A stretch of DNA of 46,555 nucleotides from Xenorhabdus griffiniae (GTDB lineage Bacteria > Pseudomonadota > Gammaproteobacteria > Enterobacterales > Enterobacteriaceae): assembly GCF_015163655.1 (NCBI RefSeq), contig NZ_JADEUF010000019.1:1-46555 (forward strand). Direction: 5' to 3'. Made by a program: the position numbers and the translations under genes. Below are positions 36,876 to 45,040 of the stretch, piece after piece. Position 1 is the stretch's first letter; each line of letters opens with the position of its first letter. The notes beneath the pieces are model-generated. The model was not told where the DNA came from, made no database searches, and worked only from the letters and a program-made list of their open reading frames with translations.

Positions 36876-37619
36876 ATGAAATTACAGAACAAGATACTGG
36901 TTCGATTTTGCTGGTCATGGATCGCGCTGGTGTGTGTGGGAACGATCATCCACGGCATCTATCGAACCTGGTGGATTGCAGAAGGGGTAAGCGGCAATCT
37001 ACAGCCTAACCTGTTAAACCCGAATCAGGTGAATGATATGGGGTATATAAAACATCACCTTATGTCCTATATGCATCTGGTTACCGGTATTGTGCTCTAT
37101 ATCTTAGGGCCTCTTCAGTTTGTTGATCGCATCAGACGAAAATGGCCAAAAGTCCATAAATGGTCAGGATATTGCTTCTTCACCACCATTATGGTGGTGG
37201 GAATAACCGGGATTTTAATGGGAATTCTGTTTCCCGTCGGTGGGACATCAGAAACGTCTTCATCGATTTTATTTTCTCTGGTCATGATCTTCTGTGTCTT
37301 AAGATCTATCGCAATGATTTTAAAGAGGAGGGTCGAGCTTCATCGCCAGTGGATGATCCGCAGTTATATGATTTCACTGGGCCCCGCCACAATGCATGCC
37401 CTTATTCCGCTGTTTATACAGATCGGTGGAAAAGACATTGGTGAAGCGCTGTCGTTGTCGCTGTGGATTGGATTCACGATCCATCTCATTTTGGCTGAGG
37501 TTTGGATCCACAACTCACGGCCGCCAGAAAAGGGACAATCTGCCGAATCGAAAAAACAGAAGGCTGCGGTTGCCATTCTGACCCCGACATCTCAGGAAAG
37601 ATACGAAATTACACTTTAG
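36876..37619 (+). CDS. DUF2306-type integral membrane protein
   Basis: A 247-residue inner-membrane protein with about six or seven hydrophobic segments, the first at about 9-30. It carries VHKWSGY and LHRQWMIRSY motifs typical of DUF2306 proteins, whose conserved histidines may bind haem; the function is not established. A GAAGGAA site precedes the ATG, 36 bases after the TE domain, so it probably shares the operon with the synthase genes. It could help export, provide self-protection or perform membrane redox chemistry. None of these is shown by the sequence. Confidence 0.8.
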   Translation: MKLQNKILVRFCWSWIALVCVGTIIHGIYRTWWIAEGVSGNLQPNLLNPNQVNDMGYIKHHLMSYMHLVTGIVLYILGPLQFVDRIRRKWPKVHKWSGYCFFTTIMVVGITGILMGILFPVGGTSETSSSILFSLVMIFCVLRSIAMILKRRVELHRQWMIRSYMISLGPATMHALIPLFIQIGGKDIGEALSLSLWIGFTIHLILAEVWIHNSRPPEKGQSAESKKQKAAVAILTPTSQERYEITL

Positions 37620-37633
37620 GTCGTTGTTATTAG

Positions 37634-37647
37634 GTGATTGTTATCAC
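37634..37647. promoter_or_regulatory. Possible CRP-like site before the exporter genes
   Basis: GTGA-N6-TCAC (37634-37637 and 37644-37647) matches the core of the CRP/cAMP consensus TGTGA-N6-TCACA except for its outermost bases. It lies 82 bases before the exporter start in a 109-base gap. The match is short and could be chance. Confidence 0.3.
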
Positions 37648-37728
37648 TGTGGGCAGATTGCTTACAGGGAAAGCAAGATGTTTTTGTGTGGCGATTTATT
37701 AACCTTTGCGTTTATATAAGGACAGCGC

Positions 37729-40080
37729 ATGAAATCTTCTAACTGGGTAGATAACGTTGCATCAGGTTATGCACGTTGGGTGGTAAGAAGGCGTTATCTC
37801 AATCTTATTTTGGTCTGTATTGCTGTGTTTTTTACCTTCAAGGGCATGGAAAACTTGGCATTTACCAGTAGTTATAAAGTTTTTTTTAGCCGGGAAAACC
37901 CATTTTTGAATGCGTATGAGTCAATGCAGAAGACTTATAGTAATGGTGATAGTGCGTTGATTGTACTGGCACCAAAGGATGGCAATGTTTTCAGTAAACA
38001 GTTTCTTTCTATAGTTGAAAAGTTAACAGAAGATGCCTGGCAAGTTCCAAATGCGTATCGTGTTGACTCTATAACTAATTTTCAGGTCACTAAAGCAGAT
38101 GATGACAATCTGGAAATCAGGAAACTGGTTCCTGATGCGGCAAAGTTAACAAAACATGACTTGGTGGAGATCAAAAAGACAGCGTTGGATGAGCCTTTGT
38201 TAGTCAAACGCATCATTTCTGACAATGGTGATGTGACCGCAGTAAATGTGTCAGTACGCTTGCCCGATGGAGACGACAAAATTGTTGCTGAAGTCGCAGA
38301 GTACGTGCGTCAACTGAAAAACCAGTACACACAAATGTATCCGGATATTGATATCCACCTAACGGGTGTGGCAATGATGTCAAATGCCTTTCCTGAAATC
38401 AGCATTAAGGAAATGTCAACAACAATACCTATTGTATTTCTGATTGTACTTATTCTGACTTTTATGGTGCTGAGATCGTTTAGTGCAACTTTTGCTGTAT
38501 GTTTGGTGATTATTTTTTCCATCATTGCGGCATTGGGTGCAGCCGGATACATAGGCATAAAACTGACTCAGGTTTCCGCCAATGTGCCGATCATTGTCAT
38601 GACGCTGGCGGTTGTTGACAGTATTCACATTTTAGTGACTGTGATTCACCGTATGAAGCAGGGGGATAGCAAACATGACGCAATCAGGGAAAGTTTGCGG
38701 GTTAATCTCTCTCCGGTTGTGATTACCAGTGTGACCACTGCTGTTGGATTTTTAGGTCTGAACTTGAGTGATGCGCCACCTTTTCATGATTTGGGTAATA
38801 TGACGGCAATAGGTATGGGAGCCGCACTGTTTTATGCCTTATTTTTACTGCCTTCACTGATTGCTGTTTTACCTGTCAGAGTGAAACCTGGTATCCAGAA
38901 AACGCAGTTCTCCATTGCATTTCTGGCGAATTGGATTATCGATAACAGGCGAAAACTACAGTTTGGTACAGTGGCGTTCGGGCTTGTCATGCTGGCCTTT
39001 ATACCTAGACTGACGGTTGATGAAAACTTTGTTAAAAACTTTGCCAAAGGACTTGAAATCAGGGATGACTCTGACTTTACCCAAGATCATTTAACGGGAC
39101 TTTTCAATATGGAGTTTTCGTTAGGAGCAGGGAAAGAAGGTGGAATCAATGAGCCTGAATATATGGCAAAAGTGGATGAGTTTGCGAATTGGTCACGTGC
39201 TCAACCGGGTGTTATGAATGTCAATGTGATCACTGACACCGTGAAACGCATCAACCGAAGTATGAATGGGGATAATGCCGCTTACTATAAGTTACCGACA
39301 GACAGAGAGGCCATTGCTCAGTACCTCTTGCTTTATGAAATGTCTCTTCCTTTGGGGCTGGATCTTAACGACCAGATTGATGTCAGACGTTCCGCAACCA
39401 AAATGACGGTAACTTTCTCTGATTTAAGTACCTTTGAAATGCAAAGGACAAAAGAGGCTCATGAAAAATGGCTGATCAATAATGCGCCTTCATCCATGCA
39501 TACTCATGCTGCCAGCGCATCTTTAATGTACACCTACCTGATGAACACCAATATTAAAGGGCTATTAGTGGGTACCGTGATCTCGTTTCTGATTATTACG
39601 CTCTGTTTAGGCATTGTTTTTCGTAGTGCGAAATATGCATTGATTAGCATGCTGCCGAATATATTGCCCATTTTTATGGCCTTCGGCTTATGGAGCATTA
39701 TTGACGGGGTGGTGGGGCTTGCAGCGGCAACCATCGCAACCATGACGTTAGGTATTGTTGTCGATGACACGGTTTACTTTGTTTACAAATACCTTCGCGC
39801 ACGTCGTGAACACAATATGTCGCCAGAGGACGCCGTACGCTATGCCTTCTCAACGGTGGGTACTGCTCTGCTATCAACCAGCATCATTTTTATCTGTGGT
39901 TTCGGCTCGATGGTGCACTCAGATTTCTTAATGAATGCCCAAATGGGGATTTTTACCGTGATGACGGTGATTTTTGCCCTCTTGCTTGATTTCTTTTTAT
40001 TGCCAACGTTGTTAATAGCAATAGACAGTAAGAAAAATAGACCTTCCGTTCCTGATGAACCCCTGATGATAAAAATATAA
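37729..40080 (+). CDS. RND/MMPL-family exporter permease
   Basis: A 783-residue inner-membrane transporter of the RND superfamily (MMPL/COG1033 type), expected to use the proton gradient to move hydrophobic molecules. It shows the usual two-fold architecture: a first transmembrane helix at about 25-43, a large periplasmic domain, a helix bundle containing LAVVDSIHIL, then a second repeat with the matching GIVVDDTVYF. Those acidic residues in the membrane are typical proton-relay positions. The length is normal for the family. It is followed by a LolA-like protein and an outer-membrane barrel, which suggests a three-part envelope exporter for the metabolite or a lipid. AAGGAC precedes the ATG. 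The PKS product as cargo is inferred from position only. Confidence 0.9.
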   Translation: MKSSNWVDNVASGYARWVVRRRYLNLILVCIAVFFTFKGMENLAFTSSYKVFFSRENPFLNAYESMQKTYSNGDSALIVLAPKDGNVFSKQFLSIVEKLTEDAWQVPNAYRVDSITNFQVTKADDDNLEIRKLVPDAAKLTKHDLVEIKKTALDEPLLVKRIISDNGDVTAVNVSVRLPDGDDKIVAEVAEYVRQLKNQYTQMYPDIDIHLTGVAMMSNAFPEISIKEMSTTIPIVFLIVLILTFMVLRSFSATFAVCLVIIFSIIAALGAAGYIGIKLTQVSANVPIIVMTLAVVDSIHILVTVIHRMKQGDSKHDAIRESLRVNLSPVVITSVTTAVGFLGLNLSDAPPFHDLGNMTAIGMGAALFYALFLLPSLIAVLPVRVKPGIQKTQFSIAFLANWIIDNRRKLQFGTVAFGLVMLAFIPRLTVDENFVKNFAKGLEIRDDSDFTQDHLTGLFNMEFSLGAGKEGGINEPEYMAKVDEFANWSRAQPGVMNVNVITDTVKRINRSMNGDNAAYYKLPTDREAIAQYLLLYEMSLPLGLDLNDQIDVRRSATKMTVTFSDLSTFEMQRTKEAHEKWLINNAPSSMHTHAASASLMYTYLMNTNIKGLLVGTVISFLIITLCLGIVFRSAKYALISMLPNILPIFMAFGLWSIIDGVVGLAAATIATMTLGIVVDDTVYFVYKYLRARREHNMSPEDAVRYAFSTVGTALLSTSIIFICGFGSMVHSDFLMNAQMGIFTVMTVIFALLLDFFLLPTLLIAIDSKKNRPSVPDEPLMIKI

Positions 40081-40137
40081 CGATATGGCGTTGTTGGTAT
40101 TAAACGAATAATTAGAATGTTTTTAGGAGAACATATA

Positions 40138-40941
40138 ATGAAAAAATGCGTTGTCGGAATAAAAGGATTATCGTTGGTCTCTCTATTTATTTTAGGTTTA
40201 TTCAGTTTCCCTACATTAGCTTCGGAAGAACGGGGGGAAAAAATTCTTCAAGAGGCTATCGCCAGAGATAACGGTTTCGGTGATACGATCACTGATCTTA
40301 AAATGACGCTACTGAATGCAGAAGGTCAGGAAAGTTATCGTTATTTAAAGATTAATACGCTGGAAGTGACAGGGGATGGAGACAAATTATTAACTTTTTT
40401 TGAGCAGCCCAGAGATATAAAAGGAACCGCTTTATTGGCCTTTACACATTTAGATCGGGATGATGAGCAATGGATATATTTGCCGGCGTCACGACGGGTA
40501 AAACGTATTTCTTCCAGCAATAAATCAGGATCTTTTATGGGAAGTGAGTTTGCCTATGAAGATTTGGCTTCTGAAGAGATAGAGAAATACAAAATGTACA
40601 ATTATCTGGGGGAAAAACCGTGTGGACAACAATCCTGCTTTATTGTTGAGAGAAAACCCGTTGATAAAGAATCAGGCTATGTCCGGCAAATCGTGTGGAT
40701 AGACAAAGAGTTCTACCGGTTTATCAGAATTGATTATTACGACCGCCGTAATGCGCTATTGAAAACAAGAACATTCGACGACTATCAACTTTATATGGAT
40801 AAGTATTGGCGTTCTTTAAACATTACGATGAAGAATCATCAATCGAACAAAATAACGAAATTATCTGTGAGAAATATCCAATTTCAGGCTGGCTTAACCG
40901 ATCGGGATTTTGATATTGCTGCCTTGAAGAGAACGAGATAG
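40138..40941 (+). CDS. LolA-like periplasmic protein (outer-membrane lipoprotein-sorting family)
   Basis: A 267-residue secreted protein. A signal peptide (MKKC, hydrophobic core to about residue 25, likely cleavage after TLA) sends it to the periplasm. The mature part resembles the outer-membrane lipoprotein-sorting (COG2834/LolA-like) family, with QWIYLPASRRVKRI and a late IVWIDKEFY segment. Members often sit beside MMPL/RND transporters and are thought to carry hydrophobic cargo across the periplasm. The start at 40138 was chosen over 40117 because AGGAG lies eight bases before it and the signal peptide begins there. It lies 57 bases after the RND gene and 19 bases before the barrel gene, so the three are probably one operon. 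Confidence 0.85.
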   Translation: MKKCVVGIKGLSLVSLFILGLFSFPTLASEERGEKILQEAIARDNGFGDTITDLKMTLLNAEGQESYRYLKINTLEVTGDGDKLLTFFEQPRDIKGTALLAFTHLDRDDEQWIYLPASRRVKRISSSNKSGSFMGSEFAYEDLASEEIEKYKMYNYLGEKPCGQQSCFIVERKPVDKESGYVRQIVWIDKEFYRFIRIDYYDRRNALLKTRTFDDYQLYMDKYWRSLNITMKNHQSNKITKLSVRNIQFQAGLTDRDFDIAALKRTR

Positions 40942-40960
40942 TGCCCGGAGGTATATTTTG

Positions 40961-42190
40961 ATGCAGTCAATAATAAGGACAAAGGGGCGCGTTATTTCAC
41001 AGCTGATCAGTGCGTTGGCCGTGTTCATTTGTTGGAATGTATCCGCCGGAAAACTCGATGTCTCTGTCGGATGGGAACAGCGGGTTTTCTTTGAGAAGGG
41101 CTTATCAGATAAGCAGGAAAGGGAAAGCCATTCCTTTCAGGTCGGAGGCAAATACTTTACAGAATGGGATGACGGTAAACAGCACGTCGTTATGGATGCA
41201 CTGTATCGAAAAGACTCCAGCAGCAATAACCGAGAACCTTTTGAGCCACGAGATTTATATTGGGGGTATATCCATAATTCGTGGGAACTTTATGCGGGTT
41301 TCAGAAAAGTATTTTGGGGCGTGACAGAATTTAGTCACCCGGTAGATATCATTAATCAGTCAGATTTGGTCGATGATCCTTTTGGAAATGAAAAACTTGG
41401 TCAGCCAATGATTAATTTAACCAAAGTAAATGACTGGGGTATTTTTGATCTGTTTCTGCTTACCGGATTCAGAGAGAGAACGTTTCCCGGTCACAAAGCA
41501 AGGTTACGTGCCGAATTAGATGTTGACACGCGCAATACCGTTTATCAGTATGCGAATAAAAAATCAAAGCTGGACTTTGCTGTACGCAGCCATCATACAT
41601 TCGGTAATGTTGATTTAGGATTATCCTACTTTAATGGCACTGAACGTACACCGGAGTTTGTTTTAAATAACCATCATCAATTGGTTCCCTATTATGGGCA
41701 AATTCAGCAGATTGGATTGGAATACCAATGGAACATTAATAATTTGATTGTTAAATGGGAAGGGGCTTATCGGCAAAAAGATCCTCATTTTTCGAGAAGC
41801 CCTAAAACATCATTTTTAGTTTATTCGGGTGGTTTGGAATATACCCATTATGGAGTTTTGGGAAGCAGTGCTAATTTGACTTTTTTTCTGGAGTATATGA
41901 AAGACACCCGTAATAAATTTTCAGATACGCCTTTTGAAAATGATATTTTTGCCGGTGTTCAATTTTCTGCCAATGATGAACAGGACTCAGTTTTGTTTTT
42001 AGGTGTAACTCAGGATATGCGTTACGGTTCCAGGGCATGGATATTTAATGGTAGTCGCCGATTGGGAGATAATTTCAAATTGTCATTGAATGGCGCTATT
42101 TTTGAAAATTTAGATTCTGAAGAGCTGTTATATGGCTTCCGTAATGAAAGTTATATTGGAATGAAATTCATCTATTTCTTTGGTATCTAA
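40961..42190 (+). CDS. Outer-membrane beta-barrel protein of the exporter cassette
   Basis: A 409-residue protein with a signal peptide (hydrophobic core about 15-30, likely cleavage after VSA). The body has alternating, aromatic-rich strands such as LYWGYIHNSWELYAGF and ends in a FIYFFGI strand, as expected for an outer-membrane barrel. It may relate to the DUF1302-like proteins found with RND/LolA-like pairs, but I cannot assign the family firmly. CGGAGGT precedes the ATG. Its place directly after the RND and LolA-like genes suggests an outer-membrane exit channel or cargo acceptor. An in-frame TTG one codon earlier is an unlikely start. Confidence 0.75.
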   Translation: MQSIIRTKGRVISQLISALAVFICWNVSAGKLDVSVGWEQRVFFEKGLSDKQERESHSFQVGGKYFTEWDDGKQHVVMDALYRKDSSSNNREPFEPRDLYWGYIHNSWELYAGFRKVFWGVTEFSHPVDIINQSDLVDDPFGNEKLGQPMINLTKVNDWGIFDLFLLTGFRERTFPGHKARLRAELDVDTRNTVYQYANKKSKLDFAVRSHHTFGNVDLGLSYFNGTERTPEFVLNNHHQLVPYYGQIQQIGLEYQWNINNLIVKWEGAYRQKDPHFSRSPKTSFLVYSGGLEYTHYGVLGSSANLTFFLEYMKDTRNKFSDTPFENDIFAGVQFSANDEQDSVLFLGVTQDMRYGSRAWIFNGSRRLGDNFKLSLNGAIFENLDSEELLYGFRNESYIGMKFIYFFGI

Positions 42191-42215
42191 ATAGCGTTTC
42201 AAAATGATAGGAGTA

Positions 42216-42241
42216 TTCCTTACTCCGCGCGGGGTAAGGAA
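42216..42241 (+). terminator. Strong hairpin after the exporter operon
   Basis: TTCCTTACTCC at 42216-42226 pairs with GGGGTAAGGAA at 42231-42241 (11 pairs, one G-U) around a GCGC loop, 25 bases after the barrel gene. No clear U-run follows, so it may be an inefficient terminator, an RNA 3' end or a repeat element. It separates the exporter genes from the free A-domain gene. Confidence 0.5.
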
Positions 42242-42303
42242 CGCCAATATCTGATACTCTCAGTATTATGAAAACCTATTTAGCATTCATTAAAAGGTTA
42301 AAA

Positions 42304-43983
42304 ATGGATAAAGAAAATTTTCTGAATATGTCTGAAAGACATCAACAGAAAGTATTATCACAATTACTTGGTTTAAGTTCTTCCCAGAATGATTCTGAGG
42401 ATCTGGATGAGCGATTAACCCAGCATGATTTGGATAATATTTCACTGATTTCATGGTTTGAATCAATCGTTGAACACCATGATGAAAAAACAGCATTGGT
42501 ATTAAATCAGGAGAGAATGAGTTACGGTGAGCTGAATAGGAGAGCAAATCAAGTTGCCCATTATTTAATTAAAAAAGCACCGGAAAGCAAATGTATAGGT
42601 ATCTTTTTAGAACCCTCCTTTGATATGGTGATCAGTATTATAGGGATATTAAAAGCGGGTTACGCCTATTTGCCAGTGGATATTAATAATGCCGGTGAGA
42701 GAATAAAATCCATTCTTAATGATGCAAAACCGGATATTGTCATCACAAAATGTTTATATCTGAAAATGTTATCCGGCTTTTCAGTTGAGACTTTTTGTTT
42801 TGATCGTGATTATCCGGCACTTTTACCTTCATGGGCAGTAAATCCAAAGAAAGAAGTTAAAAGTACACAATGGGCTTATGTTATTTATACCTCAGGTTCA
42901 ACGGGAGAACCCAAAGGCGTACCAATCGCACATTACAATGTAATTCATCTATTTCGTGCGGCAGAAGAACGGTTTGATTTTTCTGATAAAGATGTCTGGA
43001 GCTGTTTTCACTCGATAGCATTTGATTTCTCCGTTTGGGAAATTTGGGGTGCACTTTTGAAAGGAGGAACGCTGGTATTGGTGCCTTATAATATCAGTCG
43101 GAATCCGCCAAAATTTTATGAGTTATTGGTACGTGAAAAAGTCACGGTATTAAATCAAACACCAACGGCATTTAGGTTACTGATTCAAACTGATGATTAT
43201 ATGTCAAACAGAACAGAACCTCTTAGCCTGCGATACGTTATCTTTGGTGGAGAAATGTTGAATGTATCGAGCCTCCGTCAATGGACAGATAAGTATGGTT
43301 ATGAACAACCTGCATTAATTAATATGTATGGTATTACCGAAACTACAGTGCATGTGACTTTTCATCAGATTAAACCCGATGATTTGGTCAGTAATATCAG
43401 TCCGATTGGTTTGCCTTTACCAGGTGTGATCATCCATTTATTAAATGAAGCCGGTCAACCAGTACAAGAAAATCAAGCTGGAGAAATGTATATTGCAGGT
43501 TTAGGTGTTGCCAATGGCTATTTAAATCGGCCAAAGTTAAGTCGCCAGAGATTCATTCCTAATACCTTTGATAAATCATCTTTAAATTTATATCGCACTG
43601 GTGACCTTGCTCGATATAAGGGAAATGGGGAGTTATATTATCTGGGGCGTATCGATAATCAGATTCAAATTAGAGGTTTTCGGGTTGAATTGGGTGAAAT
43701 TGAGTCCGCAATGCGAAAATTAAGTTTTGTAAAAGATGCTATTGCCACAACCTATCGACAGGACTCTAATGACTTAAAAATTGTTGTGTTATATCAATCT
43801 AACACCGCTGATAATATTCAGCATAAAGAGATCAGACAGTTATTAAAAAAATACCTTCCTGATTATATGCTGCCTGATTTTACAGCAAACGTTGTGGAAT
43901 TTCCGATGAATAAAAACGGAAAATTGGACTTAAATCAGATTGGATGGGGTAAAGATGACATAAATGACAATAGTGTAATTTAA
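42304..43983 (+). CDS. Stand-alone NRPS adenylation domain, predicted threonine-specific
   Basis: A 559-residue free A domain that activates an amino acid as its adenylate and loads it onto a carrier protein elsewhere. About 50 N-terminal residues precede the A domain. Core motifs are present: YTSGSTGEPKG, GITETT, YRTGD, a GRIDNQIQIRG block, and the terminal NGKLD lysine. There is no carrier domain. Reading the specificity positions gives DFWNIGMVHK, from FDFSVW at 240-245, LNQTPT, IFGGE and MYGITETTVH, the classic threonine code. The tandem Cy domains of hybrid C and the two carriers of hybrid D lack an A domain, so this enzyme probably supplies Thr to them. It looks more AT-rich than the megasynthase genes. 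The start at 42304 has an AAAAGG site; 42268 is possible but lacks one. Confidence 0.92.
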   Translation: MDKENFLNMSERHQQKVLSQLLGLSSSQNDSEDLDERLTQHDLDNISLISWFESIVEHHDEKTALVLNQERMSYGELNRRANQVAHYLIKKAPESKCIGIFLEPSFDMVISIIGILKAGYAYLPVDINNAGERIKSILNDAKPDIVITKCLYLKMLSGFSVETFCFDRDYPALLPSWAVNPKKEVKSTQWAYVIYTSGSTGEPKGVPIAHYNVIHLFRAAEERFDFSDKDVWSCFHSIAFDFSVWEIWGALLKGGTLVLVPYNISRNPPKFYELLVREKVTVLNQTPTAFRLLIQTDDYMSNRTEPLSLRYVIFGGEMLNVSSLRQWTDKYGYEQPALINMYGITETTVHVTFHQIKPDDLVSNISPIGLPLPGVIIHLLNEAGQPVQENQAGEMYIAGLGVANGYLNRPKLSRQRFIPNTFDKSSLNLYRTGDLARYKGNGELYYLGRIDNQIQIRGFRVELGEIESAMRKLSFVKDAIATTYRQDSNDLKIVVLYQSNTADNIQHKEIRQLLKKYLPDYMLPDFTANVVEFPMNKNGKLDLNQIGWGKDDINDNSVI

Positions 43984-44139
43984 ACTTATAGTGATTATAT
44001 CAATCAGATATTACATTAAGATTATCCCTGTTCTATTTTCATCATCAATTTATAGAGTGGAGTAATTAATTGCGGTTTTTGCTGGCCTCTAATAAAATAA
44101 ATTTTGATATCTGTAAAAATAGAACATGGGGGAGTAAAA

Positions 44140-44517
44140 ATGATTGGTTATATCACATTGGGTACGAATGATTTTTCCCGTGCAGCCGCATTCTACGATG
44201 AGCTGCTTGCCGAATTCGGTGCCCAGCGTGTCATGGAAACACCGGCTTTTATCGCCTGGGGCCCGAATTTTAACATGACGAATTTGTGCATTATTAAGCC
44301 CTTTGATGGCAATCCGGCAACGGTGAGTAATGGGGGAATGATCGCGCTCAATATTGATAGTCAGGAGAAGGTTGATAAAGTGTATAACAAAGCAATTGCT
44401 CTTGGAGCAACGGATGCAGGAAAACCGGGACCTCGTGGCGAGCATGGTTTTTATGCCGCCTATTTTAGAGATCTCGACGGTAATAAATTGAATGTCTTCT
44501 GTATGTTACAGGGATAA
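44140..44517 (+). CDS. VOC-family (glyoxalase/bleomycin-resistance-like) protein
   Basis: A 125-residue protein with the paired beta-alpha-beta-beta-beta pattern of the vicinal oxygen chelate family. It opens with IGYITLGTNDFSRAAAFYDE and ends in FRDLDGNKLNVFC, a typical metal-side strand. The family includes glyoxalase I, dioxygenases and antibiotic-binding resistance proteins, and sequence alone does not choose between them. A self-protection role is conceivable because it lies next to a biosynthetic locus, but similar genes are common in chromosomes. The start at 44140 has a strong GGGGGAG site. The 156 bases before it hold no other gene. Confidence 0.85.
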   Translation: MIGYITLGTNDFSRAAAFYDELLAEFGAQRVMETPAFIAWGPNFNMTNLCIIKPFDGNPATVSNGGMIALNIDSQEKVDKVYNKAIALGATDAGKPGPRGEHGFYAAYFRDLDGNKLNVFCMLQG

Positions 44518-44538
44518 TCTCTCTTACTAAGATGCACA

Positions 44539-44563
44539 CAGGCAACTATAATAAAGTTGCCTG
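44539..44563 (+). terminator. Hairpin after the VOC gene
   Basis: CAGGCAACT at 44539-44547 and AGTTGCCTG at 44555-44563 form a perfect 9-bp stem with a 7-base loop, 21 bases after the stop codon. The following sequence is AT-rich without a clean T-run. It is probably the transcript end of the VOC gene. Confidence 0.55.
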
Positions 44564-44713
44564 AGATAATTAACTTAAAAATAATCAATTATTATTTATC
44601 CTTAGTCATCATAATTGAAATATATTAAGGTACTCCCCAATATACTGTTTTAATGGCTAAGTTAAGTTTATTAGGAAGAAAGAAATCTTTAATAAATATC
44701 AGAGATAATTGTA

Positions 44714-44818
44714 TATACCAATCTAACTTCAAGATGCGTGTGATTTCTCCCCGCAAAGCGGGGAGAAATCAGGTTTCATAGCGTGTTGTAAATTGCAACT
44801 TGAAGTTTAATGCGTATA
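44714..44818. repeat. MITE/ERIC-like palindromic repeat element
   Basis: An about 105-bp element has imperfect 24-bp terminal inverted repeats (TATACCAATCTAACTTCAAG at 44714 and its partner at 44795-44818). Inside is a perfect 14-bp stem at 44741-44754/44758-44771 with an AAA loop. It resembles the non-coding palindromic repeats that are frequent between genes in enterobacteria. The surrounding gap 44518-45040 is AT-rich and otherwise holds only the VOC hairpin and presumably the antiporter promoter; I see no gene in it. Confidence 0.7.
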
Positions 44819-45040
44819 GATAAATAGTGATAACGATATAAATAATCTAAATGTGGCGTGCATTTTAAATGCCAAATTAATTTTATTTATTGGGTGTGGC
44901 TCTGTTTATTAAAAAAGAGAGGCGAATAATTACAGTTACAAGCGCTGGCTGGGTTTCTATATGTTTTCAATAATGGTTTATTTATGAATGAATGGCCTTG
45001 GGTCTTTCATTCCATTTAACATTAAATGGAATTTATTGAT

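Noticed and set aside
44089-44445. 118-residue minus-strand frame across the VOC gene
   Set aside because: It is a shadow of the VOC gene, which has clear family motifs and a strong ribosome site.
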